From Cristatella mucedo (lineage: Eukaryota > Bryozoa > Phylactolaemata > Cristatellidae), in assembly GCA_009760855.2 (NCBI GenBank), contig WPIO01000037.1, positions 1,477,501-1,541,500 on the forward strand: a stretch of DNA of 64,000 nt, given 5' to 3'. Within the stretch, counting starts at the first letter, position 1, and each line of letters begins with the position of its first letter. The position numbers were made by a program, and so were the translations under genes. The notes beneath the pieces were generated by a model, which was not told the DNA's origin, did not search any database, and saw only the letters and a program-made list of their open reading frames with translations. Shown here piece by piece: positions 1 to 14,675 of the stretch.

Positions 1-13
1 TTTCGCTTCCTCG

Positions 14-36
14 CGGCGCCGCCGCCGCCGCCGCTT
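14..36. repeat. (GCC)n microsatellite
   Basis: Short CCG/GCC trinucleotide run in a CpG-rich opening segment (1-150). Nothing else in the segment is recognisable as a gene. Confidence 0.9.
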
Positions 37-183
37 CTCCTTCGTCGGACTTCTCCTGAGTTCTATGCGCGTAGCGAAGCGCAAGCTGTGTAGGTCAAGG
101 TCGGTGCATCGCGCGCCAAGGTCGGCCTGCGACGCAGCTATAATTGAGAACGTCGACGCTCTCTCTCTCTCTTCTCCTCTCTA

Positions 184-1009
<826 letters not shown>

Positions 1010-2630
1010 AATAGTAATAATAACAATAATATATTTATGTAGCACCCCAAGAGAAATTAATCTCTTGGCACTATACCGACACTGTAAAGAAAGATATGCA
1101 CGCTTTCTAAATGCATGGTAAGTGATAACATGCGCAGAGTCAGCACACATAATCACACTTAGTGCAATTGACGCGGCCTAAGCAAGTGTCGTTTTCAAAA
1201 GGTGCTTTTAGCTTCTGTTTAAATTTCGTCAATAATAAGTAATCTAATAAAGCTATTTACTTCAACAGCTTCATTCGTATAGCAGCAGGAGAGCCTCAAA
1301 TGTTATCACTATTGCTTGCTGTGGGCAGTAAAGGATCGCCAATTGCAGGACTCGAAATCACGACTTGGATTTTTAGAGCTGGCACCTTACCTCCTTGGCT
1401 AAGATGTGGTGGCAAGTCGTTGGATCTCGTGACGTCATTCGGGAGTGGGTTCCAGGCTTTAGGAGCATACGAACTAAATGCACGTCTCCAAAGGATTTGA
1501 GGTTTGTATGAGTTATAAGTAAACGAATAGATTCCGAAAAGCGGGTGGTACGATGCTTAGCCTGGTGGGGGATTAGATCTGCTTGGTAGGCTGGAGCCAA
1601 AGAATAAAGGGATCTAAAAATGAGCGACAGAACCCTTGAAGTCATTGCGTTGCTTGACTGGGAGCCCAACCATGTCGGCGATAAGTGGTGTGATGTGGCA
1701 ACTGCGACGCTCACGACAGACAAGCCTAGCTGCAGAGTTGTGCACCAGCTGTAAGCGCGTGATTTTGCACAGGCCTGTAGACCTGCAGCAGTGAGTTACA
1801 GAAGTTAAGACGGGATGTCAGAAATGCACGGACCAATTTAGATGTGTTATCCCTGTCTAAACAAACCCGAAATTTAGCAATTTTATGTAGCTGAAAATAT
1901 ATGTAGACTTGAGTGTTGAGCTGATGTGGTCGTCTAATGAAAGGTCACTTTAGAACATGGCCCCTAGATTTCGTGCACATTCAACAGGAGATATGCTGGC
2001 AGAGCCAATGTTAAGCTTTAGCCTTTCGAATTTCTGAATCAAAGTTGGTTTTCCCATAACTAGTAAGTTGGTTTTATCATCATTTAATTTAAGAAAGTTT
2101 ACTGCCATACATGTGCGAATTTCGCGAATACATTCAGCAAGGGAGTTGAGAGAATTCGACGTTACGGAGGGCTATGAGGGATCAAAGTAAAGGTGCAACT
2201 GAGCGTCATCCGCATAGAATTGAAATCCTAGATTGTGCTTGGCAATCAAATCGGCTAGAGGGAGGGTATAAACCGTGAAAGGAACGGACAAAGCACGGAG
2301 CCCTGAGTACCCCATATTTTAGAGGTTCCTCTGATGATCTTTGTCAATTCACATCAACACTCTGGAGTCAGTGTCCCACGGAGATAGGACCTGAACCATT
2401 GCAGACCAGTGCCAGTGATGCCCAGGTGAGATGAGAGGCACTCAAGAAGGACTTGGTGATTGATAGTATCAAAAGCTGTCGAAAGATCGAGCAAAAAAGC
2501 GGAGATACTCTACCTAGGTCGGCATTCCTAAGTTGGTCGATACACACCCGAAGCACTGCCGACCTTATGGATTGGTTAGCTCTGAAACCAGACTGCAACT
2601 TACTAGCAAGACTTTAAGTTTCAATATGCG
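1010..2630 (-). mobile_element. Decayed L2/CR1-like LINE, family A, antisense
   Basis: Read on the minus strand, this is the reverse transcriptase C-terminal half and 3' tail of the same LINE family as the near-intact copy at 21590-25179. The 3' end lies at the left (degraded form of the tail block, 1040-1070). The segment at 1400-1880 matches the thumb and C-terminal region, and 2200-2620 matches the RT core, including a degraded stretch around the FYADD box. It is full of stops and frameshifts, so it is an old inactive copy. Confidence 0.8.
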
Positions 2631-4140
2631 AGTTCGGCTGGTCTCTCTTCCAAGTTCAATATTAACCAATAAAGTTATCAACCACGTTAGTAACCAAGTA
2701 ACCAAGTTAGTAACCAAGAGACAAGCACAAGACGACCGCTAAGAGTCCTCAGCAATATTATCACACTTGCGAGACAATTGTTACTAACGGAGTATTGGCG
2801 GCTTCGGCGTCCGAACGGAAGTAGGCCACAAGCACAGCGCCCGTGCTACGGTGCTAGCCTCAGCTGACGCGCGAGGAATGTAAACCGGTGAATGCATGAA
2901 GAGTCTGCAGAGAAGAGATTAAGTTCTTCTCCGAGTGCGCTTATGAAAATGTGTAATCGGTGGCGGGATCGGTAAAATCGGTAGCGAGGTACGCGCCGTT
3001 GCGAGCGCTTTACTTTACTGCCATAAACCGGTCCTACCTGTTTAAACAAGACGGACGCCCGAAATTCCGTTGTAAGCGGACCCCCCTCACTCCAGTATGT
3101 CTGCGATCATCGTGAGCGACGGTCCCGAAAGCGAAGGCGGACCGCTAAATTACCGAAAGACACGAGAGGCTAGCAGAGTAGCCGCCGGAGCACAGCTGTG
3201 CAGTCGAAGTTACTTTTAGCTATTCGTCAGCCTCTTGGCTCGGCCTCTCGTTCGCTCGAAGCGCAGTCTCTGAATTGACCTGCTGAAGCTGCTGCTTCAC
3301 CTGCGCTCGCCCCGTGGCCTTACTTTTGTTCTCTCGATGCATCCACGATTACAGAACATAAACCTCCAGGATGATGAATGACTTATATTCGAAAAGTTAT
3401 CCTACCAAAATCAGAAATAATTCTGGCTTCCTGACGTACATGAAGAGCTGAACTCTAATTTTCAAATTTTACTTTGATGCGTGAATTATTGGCCGTGTTA
3501 AGAAATCTTTACAAGGTACAAAGCTACATTGAAAAGGAAGCTTTTAAAAGTCACAAGCACGCACATAAACAAACCTCGCGCATGCACCTCGATCTATTAA
3601 GGTTCGACAAGTTGGAATGCAAATCGCATATGATGGAGAGATCGATAGATCGGTTATTTGTAGATACGTTGCTTCCGTTTTTTATCCGAGTTAGTCACGG
3701 TTGGCCTATTCAGTTTTTCTTGCATGCTTAAGTCGTCAGAACTTCTGATCCCATTGCTGACAGGTTTTGTCTTTGGAAAGGTCTCCTACACAAATTTTCT
3801 ATTGCCGTAACAAGTAAATATAAGTATTTTATTCACACTCCCACTTAATGTAACCAGACCTAGTCGTCCGTCCATGCGATCGCTACTAGCGGCAGGTATT
3901 TGTAGCCTCTAAGTATGTTTCGCTGTCTGACCGACCCACACGCGCTCCGACCACGCAAATATGTCCCAGTGTATTAATCTGGCTAGCTTTCTAGCGTCCC
4001 ATGTTGCTCCATATACCCTAGGTTAAAATCCTCTGATTCATAGTAGTTCCGTCAGGGAAGACAATGCTGCGCCATCTTGCCGCTTGACGCAAGTGCACCA
4101 TCTTGCGGCGTGGTGGACCTTCTCCCTTTAATTAGTAGGG
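2631..4140. other. Unassigned spacer
   Basis: There is a moderately CpG-rich block at 2760-3350 and AT-rich sequence after it. Short ORFs here (for example 3474-3731 plus) have no recognisable domain and no clear splice context. I cannot support any gene. Confidence 0.4.
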
Positions 4141-4146
4141 ATATAC

Positions 4147-5457
<1,311 letters not shown>

Positions 5458-5789
5458 AACATTGTCCATCGTATAACACTATTTTTTTTATAAGAAAATA
5501 TTCAGTGTCTGCACATGCCCCCGAACCACGCCCCAAGTATGGCTGACAGGCAGAGTTTTGTGGATTGATGAATCGAAGTTTACCATTAACTATCCTAGAA
5601 CGATGCTCTAACGAAGCAAGCCACCATGACTGCCGTCAGGAGACGGCAAATATCAGCCGCTGTGGAGTGACCATATGAGGCTGCCGCACTGCAGCCATTA
5701 CCGGAAGTATAGCGCCTGGAAGTCACTATGAACCAGCATAAATACTTGAACATTGTATACAAAATATAGTGTTCTATTGATGAGCGGGT

Positions 5790-5831
<42 letters not shown>

Positions 5832-6100
5832 TTAGCAGCTGGAGAAAGATTTTAAACACAACATACTTTTGGCGAGAGCATTTTCGACCACCGAATCACT
5901 GGTATCCTCCACTGGCTGTTGTTGTATAAAAATGCCCTTCCTGTGAATGTAAAAGTACCCCCCTCTGCCTGGTCACTCAACTGGAGTTTCGCTTCCAGTC
6001 GGGGCAAAACCTTTCCATCGCCCAGAAATGGCGTTTTTATCCAACACTACGTTTATCGTTGTATTAACCGGTGATCTCTTTGAATAATTTTTACATTAAA
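5458..6100. other. Spacer with short (AT)n, left flank of provirus
   Basis: It contains an (AT)n run at 5794-5822 followed by a T tract, and otherwise no recognisable feature. The left end of the provirus must lie near the right side of this stretch, but I could not identify a terminal inverted repeat or target duplication. Confidence 0.4.
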
Positions 6101-8477
6101 TAAAAAATCCTTATAATATATGACGATGTATCCCAGAAAAAGAAACTCTTTTGCTACTGAAGTAATAAGACTCATCAACATTGATAATATTACTCTCCAG
6201 ACCGGCAAGAGATAAGCGCTTTATTTTCAGGTCTGTAAAGGATGGTGCAAAAAATAATATCAAGTTGTATGGGTCAAGAAGAAGAGGTATTATAATTGGA
6301 ACTAAAATGAATGATTCCCGTAGTGAACTTATTATTCATTATTCTATCTCTGTTAAGCCGTTCATGAAAAACCCATCTACTGGTAATAGTGACTTTTGGT
6401 TTGTTTCTACTTCTAGTTTAATTGTAGTTGCTAGGGATGAGTATCATTCAGTAACATCTAAGCAAATTAATTTATTAAAAGAAGTTATTGATCTTGCATC
6501 TGAGACAGCTGTTGGTTCTGGGTGGGTTATAACTAGTATTGTTCGTTTAGTTTCGTTATTGGTAATTTTGTTCAAAAAGGGGGTTCAAGTCATGTTCCAT
6601 CTCCAAAGACTATTTTTTATTAGGAAGTGCTGTATTAATGTGAAAAATAATGGTAATTACTGTGCGTAATGGTGTATGTTAGGATTTGTACATCCTTTTA
6701 AAGACCGTGGTCAAAAATTAATGTTTTTAAACAACATCTAGAAACTACATATTTAAGCTTAAAAGATTCTATTATTGGACTTGATTGGCCGTTTAAGGTT
6801 GTTGATACTAAATTATTAGGAAATGTACTGAATGTAAGTGTAAATGTTTTTGACTACCGTGAGAATTTAGGAGCAACATAATTAAAGTGTACAAAATGGG
6901 AGGACATTCCAGATAGAAATGCTGATATTTTGCTAGTAAGACATAAATATACAGAGCATTATATCTTGATTACTAAATATTTAATTCGTTTTGTCGCACT
7001 CCGAAATCTGGAGTTTCGTTATTTTATTGCCACAGATGCTTGGATAGATATTTCAATAATTATTCAGGTAAAAATTTGTTAACTTGCGATGATATAGTAA
7101 TGCAACTTCATAAGAAAAGCCTAAGGATTTTCAACTTAGATTTAACAATATTGCAAGATTCTTAGGACCTCAATATGTTTGTTATGCAAATTTTTAGAGT
7201 ATTTGTATTCATACTTGTACTATTTGTTTTGAGGGTGTCTGTAATTTTAATCCAACTGTTTGTGGAAATAAAACTAAGTTCATAAAGTGCTATACTAGTG
7301 ATATTTATAACAATGAGTGTGGTGAGAAAACTCCAAATACTATGCATGTACCATGAGGTTCAGCCTTCGTTATAGTTGAGTGGAATGGTAAAGCTACCTA
7401 CACTTTTATAACAGATAAGATAGGTGTGCTTCTATGTTTTTGACGGAGTTGATAAATACAACTTATACTCTTAAAAAAATATTAAACAATACTGCATTCA
7501 CTAAGATTTGTATGACAAAACAAGATGAGATTATTTTTGAGAAGTCTACTAATTGTTTGATGAGCAAAAGAAATAATCGACAGTCCTAGTGAGAAAGTTA
7601 GAGATTATTGTCACTTTACTGGTAGATTTAGGGGAGCTGCACATAGGTTGTGTAGCAATCGTGCTAGGTTTTGTCTTACTAATTGGAAGTTATCAGTTTT
7701 TCATAATTTCGGTGGATACTATTCATGCATACTTGTTAAGACATTAACCAATTTTGATGCTTTTGCTAAACCAATTGCACTACATATAGAAAAATATATT
7801 ATGCTTGCTGTAAAAGATATCGAATTCAAGGAAATTATGAATTGTATAAATGAAACTTTTGATGATATTTTTTAATCTGTATCTAGTAATTTAAGGAAAC
7901 TACTCTTCCACAAATTAAAGCACTTCGATCTTCATTAAATTTCAATAAAGATATTAGTGATTCAGAATATGAATTTGCTAAGGAAGTAATGAGTAAAGTT
8001 TGTACATAAGAATATTGATAATTATTATGATCACTACTTAGCTGCAAATGTAACACAACTTGCAGATTTCTTTGAGACATTTAAGAGTAGATTAGGTGAG
8101 TTATTTATATTAGATCATGCTAACTATCTATCTGCACCACAGTGTGCATGGTCTTGTTCTTTATATCTAACTGGTATTAATCTTGAGTTATTTGGTAAGA
8201 ATTAAGGTGATATTATTCTTTATCATGACTTCAGGAGATCTGTTAGAGGCAGTATTTGCCAAGTCATTATGAGGTGTGCTAGACTTAATAATCATAGAGT
8301 ACCTGGTTATGATAGCAATAAGCCCGCTACAAATATAATGTATTGGGATGCTTGTAGTCTTTATCCAACTGTCATGAAATGGTGCCTACCTCTTAGTAAT
8401 GTTAGGGAAAATTCTGTTTCTAGTTGGACTCCAGAGAGATTCATTAATCTACCTTCTGATTCAACAGAAGTTCTCTG

Positions 8478-9390
8478 TATAGATTGGAAAGGCTGACTCA
8501 AAATTGGCTCTGCCAGCATATCTCCAGTTGAATCAGCTCGAAATCTAGGTGTCATATTCCAAAGCGACCTCTCGTTAAACGACCATATCAGCTCCACAGT
8601 GTAATCTGCCTATTTTCAGCTTCATAACATTGCTAAAATTCGGGCTTATTTAGATAAGGATACCACGTCCAAGTTGGTCCGTGCATTCGTGACATCCCGT
8701 CTCGACTTCTGCAACTCACAGCTTACTGGCCTACCAGCATGTGCGATCAGGCGATTGCAGCTGGTGCAAAACTCGGCAGCTAGACTTGTCTGTCGTGAGT
8801 GTCGCAGTTGCCACATTACTCCACTTCTCGCCGACCTGCACTGGCTACCAGTCAAGCAACGGATTGACTTCAAGGTTTTGTCGCTCACTTTTAGGTCCTT
8901 TCATTCTATAGCTCCAGCCTATCCCTCAGATGTACTACCCCATCAGGCCAAGCATCGTACCACCCGCTTTTCGGAATCCAACAGTCTACAAATACCTCGT
9001 ACAAACCTTAAATCCTTTGGAGACCGTGCATTTAGTTCGTATGCTCCCAAAGCCTGGAACTCCCTCCCGACCTGCGTAAGAACATCCCCTGACCTGACCA
9101 CATTTAAAACGAACTTAAAAACACACCTATTTAGGACAGCATTTAGTGGGTCCCGGTGATTCGTCCTTCATGTGCTTATGCGTGCTGACACTGTGCATGC
9201 TGCCACTAACCACATTTGCATGCTGATTTTGTGCATGTCACCCCTAACCATATTATTCATTTTGTTGGTTTTTCAAGCATGATTTTACTTACCATTCAAT
9301 TGCATTTCACTTTGCAGCAAATGAAAAGCGCCTAGAAAGAGATTAAGTTTTGTGAGGGCGCTTTATCAAGTGCATTATTATTATTATTAT
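8478..9390 (+). mobile_element. 5'-truncated family A LINE inside the polymerase
   Basis: Sense copy of the LINE RT C-terminal region and complete 3' tail, ending in (ATT)n. It starts in the stretch corresponding to GSASISPV of the intact copy and carries a 161-residue open stretch (8674-9159). The polymerase reading resumes right after the (ATT)n tail. GAAGTT occurs on both sides (left near 8470, right near 9393) and encodes the same Glu-Val pair, which fits a short target duplication. Confidence 0.85.
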
Positions 9391-9712
9391 ATGAAGTTGG
9401 ATATTATGTATCTTGAATGACTAAATGATCTCTATAATGATTATCTACTTTCTGCTTATTCGAGGATAACTGATTCAAGTGAACATACTCAGAGTATCAG
9501 AAAGCTTTTTATCCACGTAATGCACCTACACCGAAGTTGGTAGCTGATTCATTACTAAAGTATAAACAATTAGCACACTATAAATACTTACAGATCTTAT
9601 CTAAGAAGGAATTACGTATCAATAGATTGCATTGTGTGTTTACGTATGATCAAGCTCCTTGGTCAAAAAACATTGATAGATATTTGTGCTGAGAAGAGCG
9701 TTGAGTATGAGA

Positions 9713-9716
<4 letters not shown>

Positions 9717-9759
<43 letters not shown>
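9717..9759. repeat. (GA)n microsatellite within the polymerase pseudogene
   Basis: GA dinucleotide array interrupting the conserved palm region of the broken polymerase. Confidence 0.9.
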
Positions 9760-9763
<4 letters not shown>

Positions 9764-10540
9764 GTGCATTTTCAAGAAATATTTGCAAAGGCTTGAAGGA
9801 TCAGATATTCGGGAAAACTTTTGAAGAGGTAGAAAGAAGGGTAAATTTTAAGATAGTCATCCTTCTGTTAAAAATGGATCCAAGATTTATCATAAGTTAA
9901 TGAAAGATCCATCTATGAAATCATTTAGATGCTTTGATAAGACATTGGTAGCTTTTGAGCATAGTTAGAAAGTGACAAGATTAAATAAACCATTATTCAT
10001 AGGCAGTTTCATTCTAAATTTATCTAAACTGCACATACAGATTTTTGCTATGATGTCTTAATGCCAAAGTTTGAAAACAAAGTTAGACTAATATATACTG
10101 GCACAGATTCACTAGTTATTGAGGTGAGTGAAAAGTGAAAACCTTTATCTAGAGTGAGAGGGGATTAAAGACTGGTTTCAGACTATAGAATTTGATCAGT
10201 TTAAGGATGAAGCTGAGAGAAAACCTATTGAAGAAATTTGTGCTCTTAGACTTAAGTTATATTCAGTTAAGCTTGGTAGGGAAAGTGAATAATTTATGAT
10301 TAAGAGTAAAGGATTCCCTGGTAGCGTTGTCATGAAGGAATTGTCTGAACACTGCTAATGAGATGTTTCAGCCTGTAACTGCTACTAACCCAGGCGCAAT
10401 GAAGAAGTATAATGGAATTTTAAAACAGGGCTTCATAAGATTGGTCAAAAGGGTCATGCAATTTCTACAAAGTATCCCTCCAAGAGAGCATTATATGCAT
10501 GTGATTCAAAAAGACACTTAACTGCGGCCGCTGCTCCTAC

Positions 10541-10600
10541 GCCACTATAGAATTGAAATGGTCACTATAGAATTGAAATGGTCACTATAGAATTGAAAAA
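10541..10600 (+). repeat. Three tandem 20-bp units after the polymerase
   Basis: Three head-to-tail copies of a 20-bp unit with core CACTATAGAATTGAAA. Units begin near 10541, 10561 and 10581, with one or two differences at the edges. They lie just after the last recognisable polymerase sequence and about 80 bp before the next small ORF, so a regulatory or replication role is possible but unproven. Confidence 0.8.
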
Positions 10601-10676
10601 ACCTGAGGTTATTGTCACAACTGCAAAGTTTAAATAATTTTTAATTAAAAAAGGAAGACAATTTCCACAGCTTAGG

Positions 10677-10860
10677 AAATGTCTGATAAAGAACCAGTTC
10701 AAAAATCTGATTCATGCGAACGTGATGATGAACCTCTTTCTGGAGACGAACGAGAATATGCCTACTCAGACGGTGATGAATATGATCCAGATTATTAATC
10801 AGGTAGAAAAGAATTCGAATACAAATTACACGAAAGTGAGGAATACAACAAATGATGATT
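10677..10860 (+). pseudogene. Small acidic protein of the provirus, function unknown
   Basis: An ATG at 10677 opens a very acidic reading (many Glu, Asp and Ser) broken by one in-frame stop at 10797-10799 near the end. The composition suggests a disordered protein. It sits just downstream of the polymerase, in the same direction. I do not recognise a family. Confidence 0.4.
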
Positions 10861-10904
10861 TATTTATGTGATTTATTTTTATTGGATTTTTTACTATTAT
10901 ACAG

Positions 10905-12305
10905 AAATGGATGTATCAAGAATTCTTAGCTGTGAACAAGCTCGTGAAACGACACTACAAATGTATCGCCATAAAATGAAATTAATTGATCAGAGAATAG
11001 TTAAGCCTTCTATGTATAAGTTATTTTTTGTATCCTGATATTTCATATTTAAATCTACTTAATGAAATCTGCGATATCAGTGATTACTGGAGTGTAAACG
11101 TAAAATAATTAGCATGATATCAGGTGAATAAAAGGGAGTAAAAAGAAATCACTTGTTACCAAAGATAATGTGCAAGCTAGTATGATGTCTGCTGATTAAT
11201 TTTGTTTAATTCGTGTACATATTATTGAGGACAGTAGATACAACTACAACAGATATTTCTGATCATAATAAAGCTACTGCTGCTACATTCCTTTAAGTCT
11301 TATGTTGATTATCTAGTTAAATCCAGAATGACTGCTTATGATACACAGACACTCGACTCTGATATCTCCATATTTACAGATCAATCTGTTAAAAAATGTA
11401 TGCTGATGAGTGTGATGCTGAAGCACACGGAGTTATTAATGCTGGAGTAAGTAAAGTTACTACCGATCTTGAAGCAACTGTTAAAACAAAGGTTGATAAT
11501 CTTCTTGATACGCTTGGAGAAATATCATCTTATACTAGGAATTGCAAATCATCTTCCTACTATTTTTACTCTCTTTTCTGGCGTTTCTGAAGTTAAAACC
11601 TGGTATCTCAAGTATTCTTAAGGATGAGTGCTATGCTATTATACCAGACATTACAGATGGAACAAGTGCTAGACACAAAGCTACTATTGCTGCTGCTGCT
11701 GCTGCTTTAACTTCGTCTTCATCTAAACCTGCTGTATCTGCTTATACAACTACACCTTCCATTACATCTGCTGCTTCTGATTCTACAACGACACTACCTG
11801 CACCTGTGTCTACAATCACACCTCGCGTTCGCGTTAATACAATTACACAATAAAGAATATTTATAGCATAGAATGAACCCAACTCTTATCGCGATAAGAT
11901 TTTAAAATGATCGTAGAGAAGTTATTGGGCAATCAAATAGTAATTTTAAAATCTGCTCACTTCCAATGGGTTGCATTGAGGATATTCGTAGTTCTTTGAT
12001 TGAATCATTAAGATTGTTAAGTGAGTACAAGTTTATTAGAATGAATCCAAATAATTGATATATGTAAAACCTATATACTAAATTTCGAGATGGAAATTTA
12101 TTTTCTAAATTGTTCGCAGATCTAAGAATTCACGTTGTAAATTACATGAGATCAGAAGTTTATCTTGAAAAGTTAAAAAAATTAGTGATATGTCTAAAGC
12201 AGTTATTATTGGGTCTTATTCTCCAACATTTGCGAATCCTAAAGAGTTCCTACAAGAGAACCTCAGTTGGAAATTTAAATTTCAGTAATGCAATTTTTTA
12301 AATTG
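10905..12305 (+). pseudogene. Unknown proviral gene(s) with a Ser/Thr/Ala-rich segment
   Basis: AT-rich sequence with several short plus-strand readings. One starts at an ATG near 10910 (MDVSRILSCEQ). Another, near 11320-11590, has TQTLDSDISIFTDQS. The stretch 11542-11853 ends in a Ala/Ser/Thr-rich tail of low complexity, including a (GCT)n run coding poly-Ala. A last reading lies near 11870-12300. All are broken by stops. No domain is recognised. Their place between polymerase and fibre-like gene says only that they belong to the provirus. Confidence 0.4.
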
Positions 12306-12914
12306 TATTGAGTGCTTCTGCTTCTGTCTTAGTTATCTAATTAATAAAAATCTCACTAGTCCCTATTGTAATTTGTGTGCTAACTTTATAAATAATTTAG
12401 CCAAGCGCATTTATACGAGATAGTTTAACTTTAAAACTATCCATTACTTTTAAGTATTTATAACTACCATTGAAATCATCTTTGATTTGAGAATTCAACT
12501 CCTCCAATTGTTCCTATTTCTATACGGTCGTCTGCAATTGGAGTTACAAAGTCAGGACCATAATCTAACTGTTGATAAGAAATTGTAAATGAAATCAAAT
12601 GTTTAACTGCAAAATCAAAAAACCTTCAATTAATTGGAGATGAGTAAGCAATATTAAAGTTTGTCACTGAATGAGTAGCAGCATTTTATTATCTATTCCA
12701 TAATATTGCAATGAAAATAAGCTTGAAGGAAGAAATCTTGGAGATGAAAAGCGACGATAGTAGTTTTTAAGTATTCTTTCTTGTTCGACCGTTACATAAA
12801 CTTCAATGAATGATATTACTGTTTGCTGCAATTAATTGTTGCTATTTCTTTGAAAGTTATCAGATTTACCAGTTCTACTTTAAACCATGTAAAATGATCT
12901 ATTGTCAATATTAT

Positions 12915-14640
12915 TCCTTACACCTGAGCTGTACCAATATCTGCTATTTTTATTATAATTTTATAGTAACTCGGTTTTGCCACTCTGATGCCTGATAATC
13001 TAGATACACTTTCAGCGCTATAAACTCCAAGATTGATAGCTTTTGGAACTGTTAGAATACCGTTTGCTTTAGGTTCTACTTTATTTTTAAATGAATTGTA
13101 TAATCTTCCAAGAATAAAACCCATTTTGATTCGGTGATATAATATTAGGTAGTGTTAATAATCCTGTTAATTCACCACCACTTTTGTATGCTTTATTGTC
13201 TAAATAAGATTTAGTTGCAGAATTCTTCCTTGAATTTGTGTTGAAAGATTTACATATTTTGTAATTAGCTGATGTTTCTTCTAATCAGTAGTATTTGCAG
13301 AGTTAATTATCTCACTTATAACCGTATAAGGCTCCACTAATTGAAAGATAATTCCTAGTCAACATTTTATCTTAATACTTTATAAACGTATACTTTTGTT
13401 TGCTTATTATATAGTGCATCTCCTGACATAAAGAATATACTGTTTATGTTTTCCAATAGAGTCTAATATATATCCTCCTGATTAATTTCCAGTATTATCT
13501 GGTGAATTAATGGTAATCCAACAACTCCAGACGATGGTGATGCATAAGTAGGAGACATTAATACTTTAGTTCTAATATATGGTAGTGAGTAGCGTGCACC
13601 AACTGCAAATACTCCTCTTGATGTAACAACATTACCAAAACTGCTAACGCAGCATTCAGTATATGGAACTTCAAATATCGTTAGTAATAAAAATAAGGCA
13701 CTTGATAAAGCGCCCTCAGAGAGATCAGTCTCTTTCTAGGCGCTTATATTCGCTGCAAAGGAAGCACGATCCAATGGTTAGTAGTAGCATTCTCAATAAA
13801 CAACTAGAATAACCTGTTTAACCTGTTTATTAGGAGTGACATGCACAGGGTCAGCATGCAAGTGTGGTTAGTGGCAGCATTTCTAGTTAGTGAGTCATCC
13901 ATAACACCTTTAATGATTACAGTCAAAATGTTTCCATCCATTAAATTATTTGAATAGCTTAATCTAACTCCATTATTTGGATCTAATGTATCATTACTAA
14001 TTTCAAAAGTGTTTTCACGAATATGTAAGCTTCCTAGCATAGTATCTCCAGTAAGTTTGACAAAATTATTATTAACATAGTATAAACTAGGAACATCATA
14101 TGAGCTTGTAAGATTATTACTGTAAACTTTTATACTTCCATTGACATTTAAATCATCTGTCATAGTTCTTCCAGTTAATAAAAGTTTAGTATCTGCCTAA
14201 TTTTTAGTTGCAGAATCTGAAGGATTTAAAGTTTTCTAAATCAATTATTCGGTAGCTATTCATATGGAGGTCACCATCTGAGGTAGTTCCTCCAGATACC
14301 TCAAGAACAAAGTTAGTATCTATATGAATTGTGACAGCTTTACTAATCCACGTTTAATATTTTTTCAAGGTATATTACTTCGAAATCATGTTCCATCTGC
14401 AGACAATTCACCTATTCGTGTTATGTTTCTAGTACTTAGTTGTGAGGCATTTTAGCGTTAGATTTAGTTTGTAAGTTATTTGATACAGTTGCTATGGGTC
14501 CTTTAAAATTAGTCGCAGGGTTTCCTCCGAAATCTTTAGATAGCGTATACTCTAATCTCACTCATCATAATCATTTATTGGCTGACCTAGATTAGTTATG
14601 CGGTTATTGTCACAATCTAAGTCTGACAATAAAGTTCTAT
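12915..14640 (-). pseudogene. Phage-tail-fibre-like protein, broken
   Basis: Minus-strand gene with repeated modules typical of bacteriophage tail or receptor-binding fibres. Reading from 14640 leftwards: DNNRITNLGQPINDYD, then SDGDLHMNSYRIIDLENF, DSATKN followed by LLLTGRTMTDDLNVNGS, NNNFVKLTGDTMLGSLHI, and further left SATKSYLDNKAYKSGGELTG (about 13210-13160). The segment 13804-14163 is still open for 119 residues, but its last residues come from a LINE inserted at 13686-13885. Such repeats form trimeric fibres that contact a receptor; that role here is inferred. Several stops and frameshifts show that it is dead. Confidence 0.75.
13686..13885 (-). mobile_element. Antisense family A LINE tail inside the fibre-like gene
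   Basis: About 200 bp of the LINE 3' untranslated region in antisense, starting with the complement of the (ATT)n end. GTTAGT occurs just before (13680-13685) and just after (13886-13891), consistent with a 6-bp target duplication. Confidence 0.8.
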
Positions 14641-14675
14641 TTAATTTTCAAAAGAATAAATACATACCATATTGA

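Larger units (their letters stand above)
6181..10620 (+). pseudogene. Protein-primed family B DNA polymerase, Maverick/Polinton type, broken
   Basis: Replicative polymerase of Maverick/Polinton and adintovirus-like elements, which copies a linear genome from a protein primer. Visible motifs in order: a Cys/His-type segment VRDYCHFTGRFRGAAH (from 7597), the exonuclease box FHNFGGYYS (from 7699), SAPQCAWSCSLYLTG near 8130, a VRGSICQVI stretch near 8240, the motif A region YWDACSLYPT (8341-8370), then after a LINE insertion a KEL...FTYDQAPWSKN stretch (about 9610-9680) and the motif C region YTGTDSLVIEV (10091-10126). The first Asp usual in the DTDS core is Gly here. The frame is broken by many stops and indels, by a LINE fragment (about 8478-9390) and by a (GA)n run (9717-9759). 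Family assignment is strong; activity is excluded. Confidence 0.9.

Noticed and set aside
8674-9159. Separate viral gene of 161 residues
   Set aside because: It is the C-terminal region of the inserted LINE reverse transcriptase.
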